Source: STF1-138 sp035356975 (GTDB taxonomy: Bacteria > Patescibacteriota > Patescibacteriia > UBA1558 > S5-K13). From it: a stretch of 7,227 nucleotides of DNA. The stretch spans positions 1-7,227 of the forward strand of contig DAORGW010000040.1 of the NCBI GenBank assembly GCA_035356975.1. Direction: 5' to 3'. Shown here one piece after another: positions 7,136-7,227 of this stretch. Position 1 is the first letter of the stretch. Each line of letters begins with the position of its first letter. Both the position numbers and the translations under genes were made by a program. The notes under the pieces are model-generated. The model did no database searches. It was not told the origin of the DNA and saw only the letters and a program-made list of their open reading frames with translations.

Positions 7136-7227
7136 CTACAAAAATGCATAAAAAAAGGACATTATAGCAGAAAAAATAAAACTATACATAAAAAATTGAT
7201 TCAACTGACTTGGCAACAAAAAAACAA
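7136..7227 (-). CDS. Possible C-terminal tail of an upstream membrane protein, N-terminus beyond the window
   Basis: One minus-strand frame is open from the right edge (first full codon ending at 7225) to a TAG at 7136-7138, nine bases before the rsmA ATG. It would encode about 29 residues, rich in Phe, Leu, Ile and Met, including QLNQFFMYSFIF. A hydrophobic tail ending this close to rsmA would suit a compact operon. Against it, the stretch is short, poly-T runs create Phe codons by chance, and the rsmA promoter candidate sits inside it. I do not recognise a family. Treat it as tentative. Confidence 0.25.
   Translation of the reverse strand, partial: VFLLPSQLNQFFMYSFIFSAIMSFFYAFL
7161..7169 (-). 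promoter_or_regulatory. Extended -10 promoter upstream of rsmA
   Basis: On the minus strand the sequence reads TGC directly followed by TATAAT (7161-7166), an exact TGnTATAAT extended -10 element. No good -35 box is found 16 to 18 bases upstream, which is typical of extended -10 promoters. Initiation would fall near 7154 and leave a leader of about 28 bases before the rsmA ATG at 7126. The match could be accidental in AT-rich DNA, but its position is apt. Confidence 0.55.

Noticed and set aside
1..7227. CRISPR arrays, tRNA or rRNA genes, insertion sequences
   Set aside because: I saw no regularly spaced direct repeats, no cloverleaf-like segment with the conserved T-arm, no transposase motifs and no terminal inverted repeats. 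Nearly all bases are covered by coding sequence.

Overview
The window is AT-rich and every supported gene lies on the minus strand, so it reads from right to left. The combination of a standard genetic code, very low GC, tightly packed genes, no clear Shine-Dalgarno sites and a pair of surface proteins of a type I remember from Parcubacteria-like genomes suggests a Candidate Phyla Radiation (Patescibacteria) bacterium. That placement is inference from gene content and style; no 16S rRNA or ribosomal protein is present to confirm it.

Right part (7227 to 4695): a short leader with an extended -10 promoter, then rsmA (16S rRNA adenine dimethyltransferase). It overlaps by 22 bases a 539-residue polytopic membrane protein with GT-C glycosyltransferase-like features. 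These two form a housekeeping-style operon and are extremely AT-rich.

Middle (4694 to 4547): a 148-base gap with a perfect AT-only palindrome at the upstream stop codon and a good sigma-70-type promoter (TTTACT, 17-base spacer, TATAAT) firing left.

Left part (4546 to 1): a two-gene unit. The first gene encodes a single-pass membrane protein with two calcium-binding thrombospondin type 3 loops. Four bases after its stop begins a giant exported protein whose reading frame is uninterrupted for 1247 codons and runs off the left edge. I confirmed this by translating all of 1-3741 on the minus strand without meeting a stop. The giant protein has an N-terminal signal/anchor, a conserved N-terminal domain, a charged helix, a cysteine-rich region, a carbohydrate-binding-module-like jelly roll, and a second cysteine-rich region.

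The most interesting content is this pair: a calcium-loop membrane protein co-expressed with a giant, disulfide-rich, probably sugar-binding exterior protein. I infer a cell-envelope or host-contact apparatus, but nothing in the window proves its function.
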